64,000 nt of DNA from Norana najaformis. Lineage: Eukaryota > Annelida > Clitellata > Crassiclitellata > Hormogastridae. The notes below the pieces were generated by a model. It had not been told where the DNA came from, did not search any database, and saw only the letters and a list, made by a program, of their open reading frames with translations. Every line of letters starts with the position of its first letter. The stretch's first letter is position 1. The translations under genes were made by a program, and so were the position numbers. Location: NCBI GenBank assembly GCA_964023275.1, contig OZ029920.1:4940014-5004013 (forward strand), in the 5' to 3' direction. Of the stretch, positions 21,690 through 32,754 are shown one piece after another.

Positions 21690-24600
21690 GTAAGCGACAT
21701 AGTCAAAGAATTAGACCAACTCAAGAAATAATTTTAGATAGATAGGTTTATCATAACTGGCAGTCTAGGTCACCTTGATTCAGATTCATCTACGAAATTC
21801 AACGAAGTAGGACTACATTTCGATAGCAGGCGCCGAAGTTAATGTCCTTCAACAGTAGAATTGTTAACTGGTCCAATTATATGCGATGTTATTATATAAT
21901 TGTTGACAGAGAGCCACGCATTAAATATCACCATCATCATCATCATCATCATCAATAACAACAGCAACAACAACAACAATGACAACATCATCATAGACTT
22001 CCTCCTCAGCATCAACAACAACAACATAATCATGACCATGATCATTATGATCATTTTCATGAACTACAACAACAATATAATCATCAACATCAACAACAAC
22101 ATCATAATCATTGTCATCTTCATTATAACCATTATCAACAATAACATTATAATCATCATCATCATCATATTTTTCTGCACATGTGATCATTAATCGTTTC
22201 CATCCACATGTCTCTGTCTTCCTTTGCCGGAGTAAAGTTGTGGACGTTTGTTTGGCTCCATGGAAGTTATCTTCTATGTCGTCGAGCTATTCTCTGCAAG
22301 ATCCCTCTCTTCTTGTAACGACACTACCGGAAGGCATCACAGATATGCAAGATCTCTTACAATTTCATATTTTTAAAAACCAATAAATTAATTAAGACAT
22401 AACATGTCTGTTACAGACGCATGATTAAAGCTGTTAACAATCTACCAAAGTCGTCTGAAATTTGTCAGAGGATTGCCCTTTGTTCATCTCTTTCAACTAT
22501 CAGTGAGCTACTTTAAAAATTTATTGCAATTATTTTTATTATTTTTAGTCTTATAGTATTTGAATTCGCTATTTTAATAATAATGCTAGCGCTGTGACGC
22601 CAGTGGGTTTATTTGGGCGCTCGGGTGAAGCTCGAGAGGGCGAATCAGTCTCAATTTATCTGCAACTCGACGCTCGAACATAGAGACTTCAAATTTACAC
22701 GAGATATCATTTTGATCTCGACTTAAATCGCGAGAGATCCGAATTTTGTAAAACTCGTCAACGTTCTTAATGTAATCGGACAGTGCAAACCATCGCCCAC
22801 CTTCAAGTGACAAGCTCACAAACTAGATATGTCACACGAAATGCCTGTACATACACACACCATTGGCCGTGACAAGGGCACTGCATCGGCACTCATGAAC
22901 TTCACAGATGTTGACTCAAAGCCTAAGGTCTACTGCGACTCTCACGGCCCCATCGTAGCAAAAACCTAATCGCTTTTGTGTGGTTCCCAAACCTTTCATG
23001 ATCGTATATTTCAGTGACTTTTGGCATTCCTGTCAATTACGGAATTGTCCCAATATGACTGCCTTTGGACAAAAGCACTGCGCGGGTGGAAACTGCACAA
23101 TCAGCACACTAGCAATCCAGGAAAGCTTCGGCCTGTGAGTCTTGGGGTACCTGAAGATTGTTAAGCATGAAGGATTGAGGACTCCGGGTGCCTGCAGCCG
23201 AAGCCAAAAAGGCTTGCGAGGTCACCCGGCGAATGCCCAAACCTCCAGCCTTGGCTGGAAGGGAGTATTGGAGGAAATGATTGTTAGAGAGGGACAAATT
23301 GAGCATTGAGTCCAGCCCATGGCGCAGCAGAGAATCGTATTTCTTAAGTGTGGGTGGTCCACACAAGGAAACATCGTAAATTGTGCAGTAGTTTCTGGTG
23401 ACTGTTTCTTAGGAAAATGAGTGCATCATGTCTATCAACAGATAATAATTATTGTTATTTTCATAATCAACAATCGTAATAAAAATAAGTATGATAAATG
23501 AGAGCATGATAATACAAATAAATAAGTAGTAATAATAAATACTATTAATAATAAATAAGTATTATCATGCTCTCGTTGATCTCTTGACAGTGACTTAAAA
23601 CTGGTTGAGAGAATGAAGCGTTATATTCTGGTTGCGTTTTGTTGTGCAGGAGTTGGCCTGTCGAAGAGCGTTGGAACCTCATACGACATTGTTGTTCCTG
23701 AGGACAACAGACCTCGACATGAAGACAACCAAAGTCAGAGGAATGCAATTGGAAAAGCACTCACAGAACCATTCACTTTAATTCAAGGTCCTCCAGGTAA
23801 CTCCCTATCTTCCCCTTATTTCACTTTTAGTATCAACTCGAAACACCATCCACCATAGCCGTTTGCCTGCCTGCCTGCCTGACTATTCGATCTTGAACTG
23901 GAATCGAATCCCACCTGCCTGTCGATTTACTTTGACTGAGCACCTGTGAATGAGCTGATTTCCGAGACTTAGTTTTCTTTGGGCGTTGTAGAAATCTCGA
24001 GCTTACGATTACGACCTGGAGCTAATGCCCGAGAAATTACTTTACAATAAAGTCAAGCGTTTTCAATCTGGCTAGAAATAAGGCTGGACTAGCGTTTAAC
24101 TTAAGTTGCAAGAAATCGTCATCGTAATCACGAGTACAAGAAAACATATCAGAGCTGCTCGCGACCTAACAATACAAGCACACGATCAAAAATACTTGCA
24201 TTCAACCTCTGACGAAATGGAAGCACAGAAAGAACGTGCACTTCACAAGTTCTATGGTAGCCTGTTCTAGAATGAGGGGCCGTCCACGGCGAAGTTATGG
24301 CCTGGTTAGCAACACGCGTCGTCATGTCGCCTCTGAGCTTGAGGATGACAAGATAAGTGTACGGACCGTGCAAGCCCGAGATCAGTATCTATGAATCAGG
24401 CACTATTAAAAGATCCTGATCTCGGGCTTGCACGGTCCGTACACTTGTCTTGCCTTGTCTTGTCTTGTCTTTAGCTATATTCAATCCGAAGTTGGGCCGG
24501 ACCATGAACCGTCCGTCTCCAGATGTTTCTATCTCCTGTTGTCCTCAGTAATTGACTCATGGATAATCCTCTCCCAGATCTTATGTTCTCGATTCAGGTT

Positions 24601-25631
24601 GCTCGTGGTCTTCCACGTGCTGGCTATCCAGATGTTTTACCCGCATTATTTCTTTCTCCAAACAGTCTTCATTTTTCCTCATAATATGACCAAAGTATGT
24701 CACCTTTCTTACCTTGATGTTACTTAACAGTTGACGTTCCATGCCGGTTTGTTCCAGCACTCATTCGTTGGTTTTCTGTGCCATCCAAGAAACCCTCAGT
24801 ATCTGCTTCAGTTCCTTCATTTCAAATCCATTTATCCTCATTTCGTCCGTACACGGGGACTTTAAGTGACGTGACGCCCATTAAAACGTGCAGCGGTGGT
24901 GTAATATCTCACCCGATTAATTCAAAGAAAACTGAGCAGGGTCAAGGCCAAACTGACGCTATAGAAAACCGTTTACATTTATTTTACATTTAACCTGTCA
25001 CTTTCTGAAAGTATTAAATGGAGGAGAAACAAAATAACCCTACGTTGCATCGGTCTTTACTTATAAAAGTTTTGATTCAGCTTGAAGCCCTTCACGTTTG
25101 AGGATGGATTTTTGGAACGCGGAGAACTTCGGCTGCAGAACTTTGCAGAACGGCTTGCATAAATGACCTTATGTTTTTGCTTTTGCCAGGGACTGGAAAG
25201 ACGGTTGTAGGCGTGAAGATTGCCTACTGGTTCAGTCGGACCAATTTAGGGGACGGATTGCGGAAACAAGTCCTGTATTGCGGACCATCCAACAGTTCCG
25301 TTGACGTCGTAGCTAGTAAGACTGACTATATGGACGTTTTTGATAGTGATCATGTGTTGTATGCATAAATATATCTGTATGGATGACTGGATGGATGTAC
25401 TGTACGTATGTGCATTGTATGTGCACGTGTATGCATGTGTGTGTGTATGTATGTATGTGTGTATGTATGTGTGTGTATGTATGTATGTGTATGTATGTAT
25501 GTATGTATGTATGTATGTATGTATGTATGTATGAATGCATGTATGTATTATTTGTTGCCTCTTATAGATGACTGGATGGATGTACGTATGTGCATTGCAT
25601 GTGCATGTGTATGCATGTGTATGTATGTATG

Positions 25632-25664
<33 letters not shown>

Positions 25665-28600
25665 GCATTTGTGTATGTATGTATGTGTATATGTTTGTAT
25701 GTATAATTTGTTGCCTCTGCTAGATCCATTACCCTCGCTTATTCATTCTACAGAACAGTTCCAGAAGCTGCTTGGAAGCAAATGTCCAAAAGTTGTAAGA
25801 ATTTACAGCAAGAGGAGAGAAACTATGGACTATCCAATTCCGCGAAACCAGAGTCCGAACGACAGAAGGGATACTCTCGAAGACGACCCAGATATTCGCA
25901 AAATATCTCTACATCATATCCTTCGAGATTATGAGAACCCGGATTATAGACAAAGAATTGCAGACAACGGAAGAGATTACCGACAAGATATTGTAGAATT
26001 CGACAGAATATTTGCCAAGAGTCAGCCTGAGATGATATCCGACGAAGAGGTTGGAGCATATAAGAAATTGGTTCATGAAGCGAGCGTCGATGAGCTGAAA
26101 CATTACGACATCGTTTTGTCCACGTGCTCAGCAAGTGCATGTCAACGCCTCGTACAGGGTTGTAACATCGTTCAACTCATTGTGGACGAATGTGCCATGT
26201 GCACTGAACCGGAAAGTCTGATTCCTCTGGTGGCGTTCGATAAAGTGGAACGTGTCGTTCTGATTGGAGACCACAAGCAACTGCAGCCCATAATCAGAAA
26301 CCGTGAAGCGAAGAATCTTGGTCTGAAAGTCTCACTCTTCGAACGCTACTCCGCGAAGGCTCACATGCTTGACGTACAATACCGTATGGTATGATTTCCA
26401 TTTTTTGTGGCGTTCATTTCGATTAAAATTCCTCCTTTAAAGGCTTTGCTCTAATGAATTGGTTACTGTTCGATTGTGGTCTTGTGCTGTGAGATTTGGA
26501 GTGACTGCGAATAGTTTATCTGAAGAGGCGCTTCACAAATTCATGATTACAATTACAATTACAGTAGCCTAAATAAAGGCCATAATGACTTATGCAAAAC
26601 GGAGCATATTGGTGATAATATGTTAATGGACTGTCCCCACTCAGCTCAAGTTAAATCTCTTCCTAACAAACTATCGTTGTGCATCGTTAAATCTCTTAGG
26701 CACCCTTGTTCACAGCCCTTTTGAAGGTTCAGTAAAGGCGGTATATAAATGTCTAGATAATACACTGATAAATTGCATTCTCCGATTCCTATTAGAATTT
26801 GGCACAAATTGCGTTCAGATTTAAAGCGATAGCTGAGCAGAGTGTAATGCTTTGAGGTCTATAGCTATAACAGTTTTGCTCAACTGGATTAAGCAAATCA
26901 TCATTATTTTAATGCAGATGCTGGTCTAAAGTAAATGGACACGTTTTATATAGCGGCCGTTTGGCTTCGACCCTGCTCATTTTTCAACGAATTTATGTCT
27001 AGAGTAGATTAATGACAGGTGCAGTTGTGCGTGAAATCGCTGAGAAAAGTTCAGCGGAAACTGCGAAAAAAACATTATGAATATTATAATTCCGAGCTGT
27101 AAGAACATCTTAATAACAACATTTATTATTACTGTTTAACCCGCGGCATATATGATTCATCAGGAATGTAAAAATTCTCTGGATAATGTAGTCATTCTGT
27201 TCTGCAGCATACAAGTATCTGTGAATTTCCTTCCAAACAATTTTATGAGGGCAAGCTGAAAACAGGAAACGGTAGTTGGTTCTGGGAAGACCGCAACATG
27301 CTGAAGATTTGGCCCAATCCAAATTACCCGATGATGTTTTGCCACGTGGAAGGCGTCGAAAAGTCAGAAGCTGTGACGACACCGGAAGGAAATGAAAATA
27401 GCAAGAGCAATAAACAAGAACGCGATCACGTGGTGAGAAAACGATGTTAAAAGGTGGTACATGTAAATAATATTTACATATGAATGCAGTATTATTGTTG
27501 TCAGTATGTAATCGTAATAGTAAACTCGAGATTTCTACAGAGCTCAAAGAAAGCGAAGTCGCGGGAACCAGCTTATACACAAGCGCTGAGTCAAAACAAA
27601 ATCGATAGGCAGGTAAGGTCAGATTCGGTTCCAGGTGAAGATCCAAGGGTCAGGCAGGCAGGTAGTCAGACGGCTACGGTAGATGTTATTTAGAGTTGGA
27701 GCGGTAGATAGGAGGAGAAGGAGGAATCAGGATAGGATTTCAGGAAGAGAAGTGTTTTCGGTTTCGAATGACAGAATTGTAACAGCTATGCAAGTCTGCT
27801 TTCAACAAATTCAAAACTCATGTGAAATAAATATAAATAACTTTTCTCGCACAAACATCGGCGTGCTAGTTCCGCAAACTGTCCATTCTGAGGAAAATTC
27901 CCTGTTGCTCCCCGTTAGCTACTATATGTGCTGAATCAGGCGGACCACGCACAAACGCACCTTAGACTATTACTATATAGCTGTTAAGTTCATCTAATCA
28001 AAATAACTGAGCTATTAGAGTTTAACAGTCGTCAATAAACAATTCAAATAACTGCTATAGCGCCGTTATCATGACACCTAAGCAAAGGACTGCTGGAACA
28101 TACATGTGCTATCTGTCATAATGGACTGACCTTCTGGCTATTGACTTGATTGCGGTTTTGGTTTTGGTGCGCCATCGGTTGATGTCTTGTGCATTAGACC
28201 CCGGCGCGATAGAAGTTACTAGTTGCAATTACAACTGCAGCAAAACATTATATTCAAAGAACCACTTACTTTTTTCTTTATTATAATTGATCATTACTAA
28301 GCAAAAATAAATTATTAATAAGCCTGTATATGGATATGATATTCAGGCCTACGCTTATTTAGGGCTGGGCATCTATGTTTACATTCTTCTTCAGTATTCT
28401 GCCCTTAGGCAGGTCCAAGAATCCAACGACGCCACTCTTCTCTGTTCTGTGCCCTTTCTTAAACTTCTTTGTAGCCCTGTCTTCATTCTTTATCCATCAT
28501 CCAGTCAAACAGCATGTTCCTTGGTCTTTCTGGAACCTTCTTTCCTTTAATTCTTCCTTCAATCACTGCCCTTAGGAGAGAATTTCCACGCAGTATGTGA

Positions 28601-31600
28601 CCAATCCAGCTCATATGTCTCCTCCTTATTGCAGTGACCAGTGTCCTTTCTTCCTGTACCAAGCGCAACAACTCCTCGTTTGTTTTATGATCCTTCCAGC
28701 TCAATATTTTGCCAAGTTTTCTCCATATCCACATTTCAAATGCCTCCGTTTACATACATGTAACTTGCTTTAAACTTTTAATAAAGGCACGAAACATATG
28801 AATCAAGAATATATGTTCTTGCAAAACAATGTTGTTGTATCGTTTTGCTTTTCTGACAACAGCTTAGAATTGTGAAGCAGCTGATACAAGAGCTTCAAAA
28901 AGCAAAACAGCGCAAAAGTATTGCCATATTGTCACAGTACAAAGCCCAGTGCTCAGCCATAAAGACTGAGGTTGAGCTACTCAACTCCGAGGTTCGCGTT
29001 AGCACAGTTGTGGCCAGCCAAGGTAGGATTAGTCTGTGCTTAGGTACGAGTACATCTAAGAACAACTGGTAAATTGTAACTGTAATGATGACAATTTATT
29101 AGCGTCGTAAGTAGCGAGCTACTTCTAAAATGCTTTACAATGACAGTTATCACAGCCACACTCGATTAGGATCATCGGCTTGATGCGGTCTGCGAGATAG
29201 CGAGATGCGTCATTATGCAGCCACTTTGCATGCGAGAAGGAATAGCAGCTTCACGTCCCTTCTCTCTCTCGTCTTCTGGCAACCGGACTGGGTTCTTGAT
29301 ATTGCAGTTTTTTTTAACAATCCCAATGACTCGACGCAGCGCTCGTGAATAAGCTGGTGCCCTGCGCTTAGCTTTTAAGTAGGGCTTTAGAAATTTCGAG
29401 TTTACGATCATGATTACGATTAGTTAGAATTTGTCGCGCTCCCGACCCTGAGCCATTGAATCAGGTCATTTGTTCAATCTGAACCACTGTACTTATAGTC
29501 GATCGTCATCTTCTGCACTTTACTGTGCACCCATGTCTCACTCTCACCTGACTTCAGCTGAAGGGGTATAAATACACTTCTAAGACCCATTAAACTTTAC
29601 TTTTTCCTGCAAAAAAAAAGCTTTAAAAAATATATTCTGGCTTGTCTAAACATGGAACACCGCTTGATCATAGAAGAACTGGACACATTTTAAAGTACTC
29701 TAGAAAAGTTTTGTATTACATTAATACTGATGAAGATGATTGTGGTTATGAAGATGAAGGTGAAAGTGATTATGATGACGATGATGACGATGAATAAGAA
29801 GATGATGATGATGACAATGATGATGATGACAATGATGATGATGATGACGACGACGACGACGACGATGATATCTAACATTAGATGATGCTTTTTGCAGGAG
29901 GTGAATGGGACATTGTCATCCTGAGTACCGTGAGATCCCTTCCTGACTACGAGATCGATAGAAATGCGTCGTTCGGTTGGTGTTGGGCGAACATGGGTTT
30001 CATCTGCGACGAACATCAGATCAACGTCGCTCTCACCCGAGCGAAAATCGCTCTCATCATTGTCGGTCTGTACGAGTAGAATGCGACGATATGCATGCAT
30101 GCATCAGTGGCGGCTCCAGGATTGCTTGCGAGGGGGTCAAGAGCATTTGGTAGTCCACCATGCACGGGTCTGGTCTGAGGGGCGCCGACATATAACCATG
30201 AGGGGCCCATAGGGGGGCGCACCGCCCCACGCCTATAGCTAAATCCGCCAGTGGAATACATGTATGTAAGTATGTATGTATGCTTCTGTGTATGTATCTA
30301 TGTATGGATGTATGTATGTATGTGTGTATGAATGTATATGTATGCATATATGGCTGGATATTTGTATGTATGTACATATGTATATCGAATTATTTATAAA
30401 AGTAGCTTTTATGAACCTCCCAAATGCGCTGCTTATATGGCTATCTATCTGACAGTTTCGAATTAAATTAACCATTTAAAGGGTAGTGTCAACATAATGT
30501 CCACCAACGTATAGATAACCCTAACAGGCAGAGAAAACATTATTGCCACGTATTTAATTCGTTTTGATTCACCAGATTCACAAGCAGGGTAGAGCATCCT
30601 TCAAATTTCCGATCTAAAAATAGTCGATGGTGAGTGACGTGTATCATCTAGTTTATGTTACGAAAGTCAGGAGAAGTCGTGTGCAATAAATTTACGAACA
30701 TTGATATTTTCTGATGACTTATAAGCAAACTTGAAGTCAAAAGAAGACACGTAGATCACGGCGTTGTATTTCGTTTATCTTTCCTTTGATTGTAACAGCC
30801 TAATTGCACATGGCCAGTAGCTATATTGGACTGCATGCATTTGACTGTTGAGCAGCGGCCATATTTTTGCCAGGGATAGTTTACAGTGTAGGGGTAGTGG
30901 TCATCATATTGCCACTATTTACTGAATTGCAGGTAGTTTTGGAACAACAAAGTTTCTTTCTCAAGGCGGCTTTCCTTGTGTTCACCTGTATTTACATTTG
31001 GTACAAGTGTGCGGGGCAAGAATGCCCTTTAAAGGGTTAAACAGAAAGTTTATGTTTAGCTTAATCTAATCTAATCAGCTGAAGATTGTTTCAAGAGAAA
31101 AGTCAGATGCACGAGAACATCCAGTGTGACACACAGAAACATGACTATGTACAACATACATGCATACATACATACATACATACATACACATAACCATACA
31201 TACATACTTACATGCATACATACATACACACACATACATGCATACATACATACACACATACATGCATACTTACGTACATACATGATTACATACAGGACTT
31301 ATCAGAGGGGTACAGCAGGGCCATTTGGCAGGGTCGTGCTTAGAGTATGAGCCTCAGAGTTTGAAAAAGATGTTATTTAATAATTATCATTAATATTTAT
31401 TTCGTCAAGTTTGTATTATAATTCACTACAGCGAAACAGTAGGCTTTAATGCGTATTTTTTAGTTTGGGGGCTCATATTTGCAGTGAGCTGTGCCTCTTT
31501 GAATTTCTGGAAGGCCCTGCGTACATACATACAAAAATACATACATCTACACATATTAAACGATCATAACAATAATGATGGTATTGATTTTTGTAGGAAA

Positions 31601-31706
31601 CAAGAATCTCCTAAAATGTCATCGGATGTGGAAAGCCCTCCTGGAACACTACGAGTCCAATCGATGTGTTGTTGATGCAGACGAATTTCTCACTAGTAAC
31701 AAGTAA
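17560..31706 (+). CDS. HELZ2-like CCCH finger / RNB / UPF1-like SF1 helicase
   Basis: Nine-exon model: 17560-21689, 22417-22502, 23650-23796, 25190-25315, 25754-26388, 27208-27432, 28863-29022, 29898-30065 and 31597-31706. All junctions are GT-AG, all phases agree, and the total is 5787 nt (1928 residues). Order: CCCH finger (C112-x8-C121-x5-C127-x3-H131), a second Cys/His-rich patch near 180-210, RNB nuclease domain from about residue 560, then an SF1 helicase with GPPGTGKT (1452-1459), VDECAMC (D1641-E1642), IGDHKQLQP, QYRM, TVRS and VALTRAK. This matches the C-terminal two thirds of HELZ2-type proteins: 3'-5' RNA cleavage plus ATP-driven unwinding, with HELZ2 known in vertebrates as an interferon-induced coregulator. 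The N-terminal helicase of vertebrate HELZ2 is absent here. ATG 17560 is the first in-frame ATG after a TAA at about 17443. The penultimate donor (GTCTGT) is weak; read-through there would stop within three codons. Confidence 0.88.
21690..22416. repeat. HELZ2-like intron 1 with CAT/CAA microsatellite
   Basis: The tract 21928-22175 is built of CAT, CAA and TCA trinucleotides. It reads as Asn/Ile-rich one way and Asp/Val-rich the other; neither is coding. Confidence 0.8.
22417..22502 (+). CDS. Exon 2 of HELZ2-like gene (linker)
   Basis: An 86-nt exon between ...CTGTTACAG and GTGAGC encoding RMIKAVNNLPKSSEICQRIA and LCSSLSTI. Its entry (phase 2) and exit (phase 1) fit both neighbours. The sequence continues the helical linker expected between the RNB region and the helicase. 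It is too short to be found from open-frame length alone. Confidence 0.75.
22600..23400 (-). mobile_element. Non-LTR retrotransposon remnant in intron, reverse
   Basis: The minus strand at 23109-23366 reads LPAKAGGLGIRRVTSQAFLA and SAAGTR, a typical motif downstream of the reverse transcriptase in several LINE clades. Flanking minus-strand sequence carries more broken frames. It interrupts intron 2 of the helicase gene. Confidence 0.6.
23650..26388 (+). CDS. Exons 3-5 of HELZ2-like gene: helicase motifs Q to III and QYRM
   Basis: Exon 3 (23650-23796) ends in the Q motif NQSQRNAIGKAL and TLIQGPPG. Exon 4 (25190-25315) starts inside the P loop, completing GPPGTGKT, and carries motif Ia, CGPSNSSVDVV. 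Exon 5 (25754-26388) carries IVDECAMCTEPES, VVLIGDHKQLQPI and MLDVQYRM. The intron after exon 4 is mostly TGTATG microsatellite and, read in frame, yields a false Cys/Val/Tyr/Met-rich extension before exon 5. Acceptor CTACAG at 25753 is chosen by phase and by continuity with KQFQKLLGSKCPKVVRIYSK. Confidence 0.88.
23797..24012 (+). mobile_element. L2-like LINE 3' end in intron
   Basis: Starts at or next to the exon-3 donor (CTCCCTATCTTCCCCTTATT), with CACCATCCACCATAGCCG, TTTGACTGAGCACCTGTGAA and an end at GAGCTTACGATTACGA. Its proximity to the donor means the LINE forms the intron's first bases. Confidence 0.75.
24350..24451. repeat. 36-bp inverted repeat in intron
   Basis: 24350-24385 and 24416-24451 are reverse complements with one mismatch, separated by a 30-bp loop. 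The arms contain GTACGGACCGTGCAAGCCCG. The right arm continues into a short TTGTC repeat. It could fold as a strong hairpin in the intron RNA. Confidence 0.85.
24470..24850 (-). mobile_element. LINE ORF2 C-terminal remnant, reverse
   Basis: The minus strand reads KVTYFGHIMRKNED and nearby RMEREL-type fragments. This GH-x-MR motif is typical of the end of RTE-type ORF2 proteins. Frames are broken. Confidence 0.55.
25316..25753. repeat. TGTATG/ATGTATGT microsatellite in intron 4
   Basis: Dense TGTATG/ATGT repeats at 25405-25710 in two blocks, each preceded by GATGACTGGATGGATGTACG, so the tract was tandemly duplicated (period about 190 bp). Confidence 0.85.
26400..26570 (+). mobile_element. LINE 3'-end fragment (ATTACA tail)
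   Basis: Ends GATTACAATTACAATTACAG after a GCGCTTCACAAATTCATG phrase, as in other LINE tails here. It lies directly after exon 5. The rest of the intron to 27207 shows nothing I recognise. Confidence 0.5.
27208..31706 (+). CDS. Exons 6-9 of HELZ2-like gene: helicase C-terminal half
   Basis: Exon 6 (27208-27432) begins HTSICEFPSKQFYEGKLKTG, completing QYRMH. Exon 7 (28863-29022) carries AILSQYKAQCSAI and VVASQG. Exon 8 (29898-30065) carries GEWDIVILSTVRSLP and QINVALTRAKIALIIVG, the motif V/VI region with the arginine finger. Exon 9 (31597-31706) carries NKNLLKCHRMWKALLEHY and stops after LTSNK. Together they form the second RecA-like domain. An AATAAA lies 10 bases after the stop. Confidence 0.87.
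27508..27800 (-). mobile_element. L2-like LINE 3' end, reverse
   Basis: GTAATCGTAATAGTAAACTC, AAGTCGCGGGAACCAGCTTA and CGATAGGCAGGTAAGG, through to the reverse complement of the ORF2 end. Confidence 0.8.
28390..28745 (-). mobile_element. RTE-like LINE ORF2 C-terminal remnant, reverse
   Basis: The minus-strand frame 28734-28483 reads RRRHMSWIGHILRGNSLLRA, then VIEGRIKGKK and RPRNMLFDWM, the classic end of RTE-type ORF2 proteins. 5' truncated, inside intron 6. Confidence 0.8.
29240..29430 (+). mobile_element. LINE 3'-end fragment, second subfamily
   Basis: CTTCTGGCAACCGGACTGGG, GACGCAGCGCTCGTGAATAA and a GATCATGATTACGATTA end. Same subfamily as 5640-5860. Confidence 0.7.
29745..29878. repeat. 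(GAT)n microsatellite in intron
   Basis: GATGATGACAATGATGATGA-type trinucleotide tract immediately upstream of the exon-8 acceptor (29897); expansion could affect splicing. Confidence 0.85.
30105..30253 (+). mobile_element. MITE-like element with CAGTGGCGG ends
   Basis: Begins CAGTGGCGGCTCCAGGATTG and ends CTAAATCCGCCAGTG, giving ~9-bp terminal inverted repeats with one mismatch. Length 149 bp, non-coding, no clear target duplication. Related copies: 14727-14845 (truncated) and 47166-47332 (reverse). It lies in the last intron of the helicase gene and is followed by an ATGT microsatellite (30256-30380). Confidence 0.7.
30256..30380. repeat. (ATGT)n microsatellite
   Basis: ATGTATGT and variants in the last helicase intron. 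Intron sequence from 30400 to 31140 shows no other recognised feature. Confidence 0.8.
31150..31290. repeat. (ACATAC)n microsatellite
   Basis: ACATACATACATAC run with GCAT interruptions in the last helicase intron. Confidence 0.85.
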
Positions 31707-31715
31707 AATGAGAGG

Positions 31716-31721
31716 AATAAA
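31716..31721 (+). promoter_or_regulatory. Candidate polyadenylation signal of HELZ2-like gene
   Basis: AATAAA beginning 10 bases after the TAA stop. The position is very close to the stop; other signals may be used. Confidence 0.4.
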
Positions 31722-32290
31722 ACAAGAGAAAAAAGTGAAGGAACAAAGAAAGAAAGCCGTCTCAGTAACAAATATTTGTTGCAACCGCTACATGTGGATA
31801 AAGTGATATATATGTGTGTGTGAGTGTGTGTTCATTCTTATTGACCTGTGAGTGTTCTACTAGTATTCTGCTGATGTTGCTGGGTAATTGATCATCTAAA
31901 GTTCTTACCAACCTCATCAGCCGTTAAGAAGTTCATATTTGCGCATTTGGGGATTTTCTTGGAATGATTAGATCCTCTGAACAAAACAAGAAACACATAG
32001 GCTGCGATTTAGCAAAATATGTTATGTCAGAGTAATAATTATAGCGAGTATTTAAATCAAAAGCTTACAACTCCAAACTCTGGGTTTACAGGCACCATTA
32101 CCTTAACACTGGACAGTTGCATCGAGTACAAATTTTAATGGATATTGATTCATTCACCTTATGCAATTTCTATGAAACTGCAATAACGAACTAACAAATA
32201 CTGTTGTGATTTTAGATAAATTGAAGGCAAATGATGTTTAGGTTACTTAATGCCATATTAAGCGGGTAAAGAACTTAGAAGCACACCTTA
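31722..32290. other. Intergenic, no gene recognised
   Basis: AT-rich sequence without a recognisable repeat or coding signal. Confidence 0.4.
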
Positions 32291-32660
32291 TTCATCCTAT
32301 TTGCAACCTTTCATCTGCTTGCATTCTCTCACAATTTCACTTGATCCAGGTTTCAAGACGCATTGATTTTAATATAGCTACAACCACTTACCGACTTCTC
32401 CATACCCAGCAACCTGCCTATCTACAATCATTAATTGATTATCATGTTCCCGTTTGTAATACACGATCTAGTGACCCTCTGAAGCTGCGACAACCTTATG
32501 TGGGCAAAGTCATTGGGGAACATGCTTTCAGTTCGGCCTCGCCCATGATTTGGAACAACATTCCTTTATCAATCAGATCCGCTCCATCAATCTCATCCTT
32601 CAAGCGGCTACTTAAAACCTTTTATTTTGCTAACTCATCTATCATCTAGTTTGCCTCCTT
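32290..32660 (+). mobile_element. L2/CR1-like LINE C-terminal remnant
   Basis: The forward frame to the stop at 32649 reads YRLLHTQQPAYLQSLIDYHV, FSSASPMIWNNIPLSIRSAP and FKRLLKTFYF. This is the best-preserved ORF2 end in the window and belongs to a different copy or subfamily from the ATTACG-tail LINEs. It is followed by (CATT)n at 32747-32760, which may be the element's tail. Confidence 0.85.
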
Positions 32661-32754
32661 TGCTACTGGCTGTCTGCCCTTCAGCGACTGACCGTGCCTC
32701 TGATTCAAATTATTTTTATGCCTAGCACGTTAATCTCTTAATATTCATTCATTC

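Noticed and set aside
21690-21693. Stop codon ending the RNB open frame as a complete protein
   Set aside because: A strong donor (AA|GTAAGC) overlaps it, and the next exon at 22417 continues in phase into the helicase.
21839-22193. Asn/Ile-rich and Asp/Val-rich frames on both strands
   Set aside because: CAT/CAA trinucleotide repeat in intron 1 of the helicase gene.
25408-25753. Long Cys/Val/Tyr/Met-rich frame upstream of the helicase motif II exon
   Set aside because: It is a translated TGTATG microsatellite. The phase-correct acceptor at 25753 makes it intronic.
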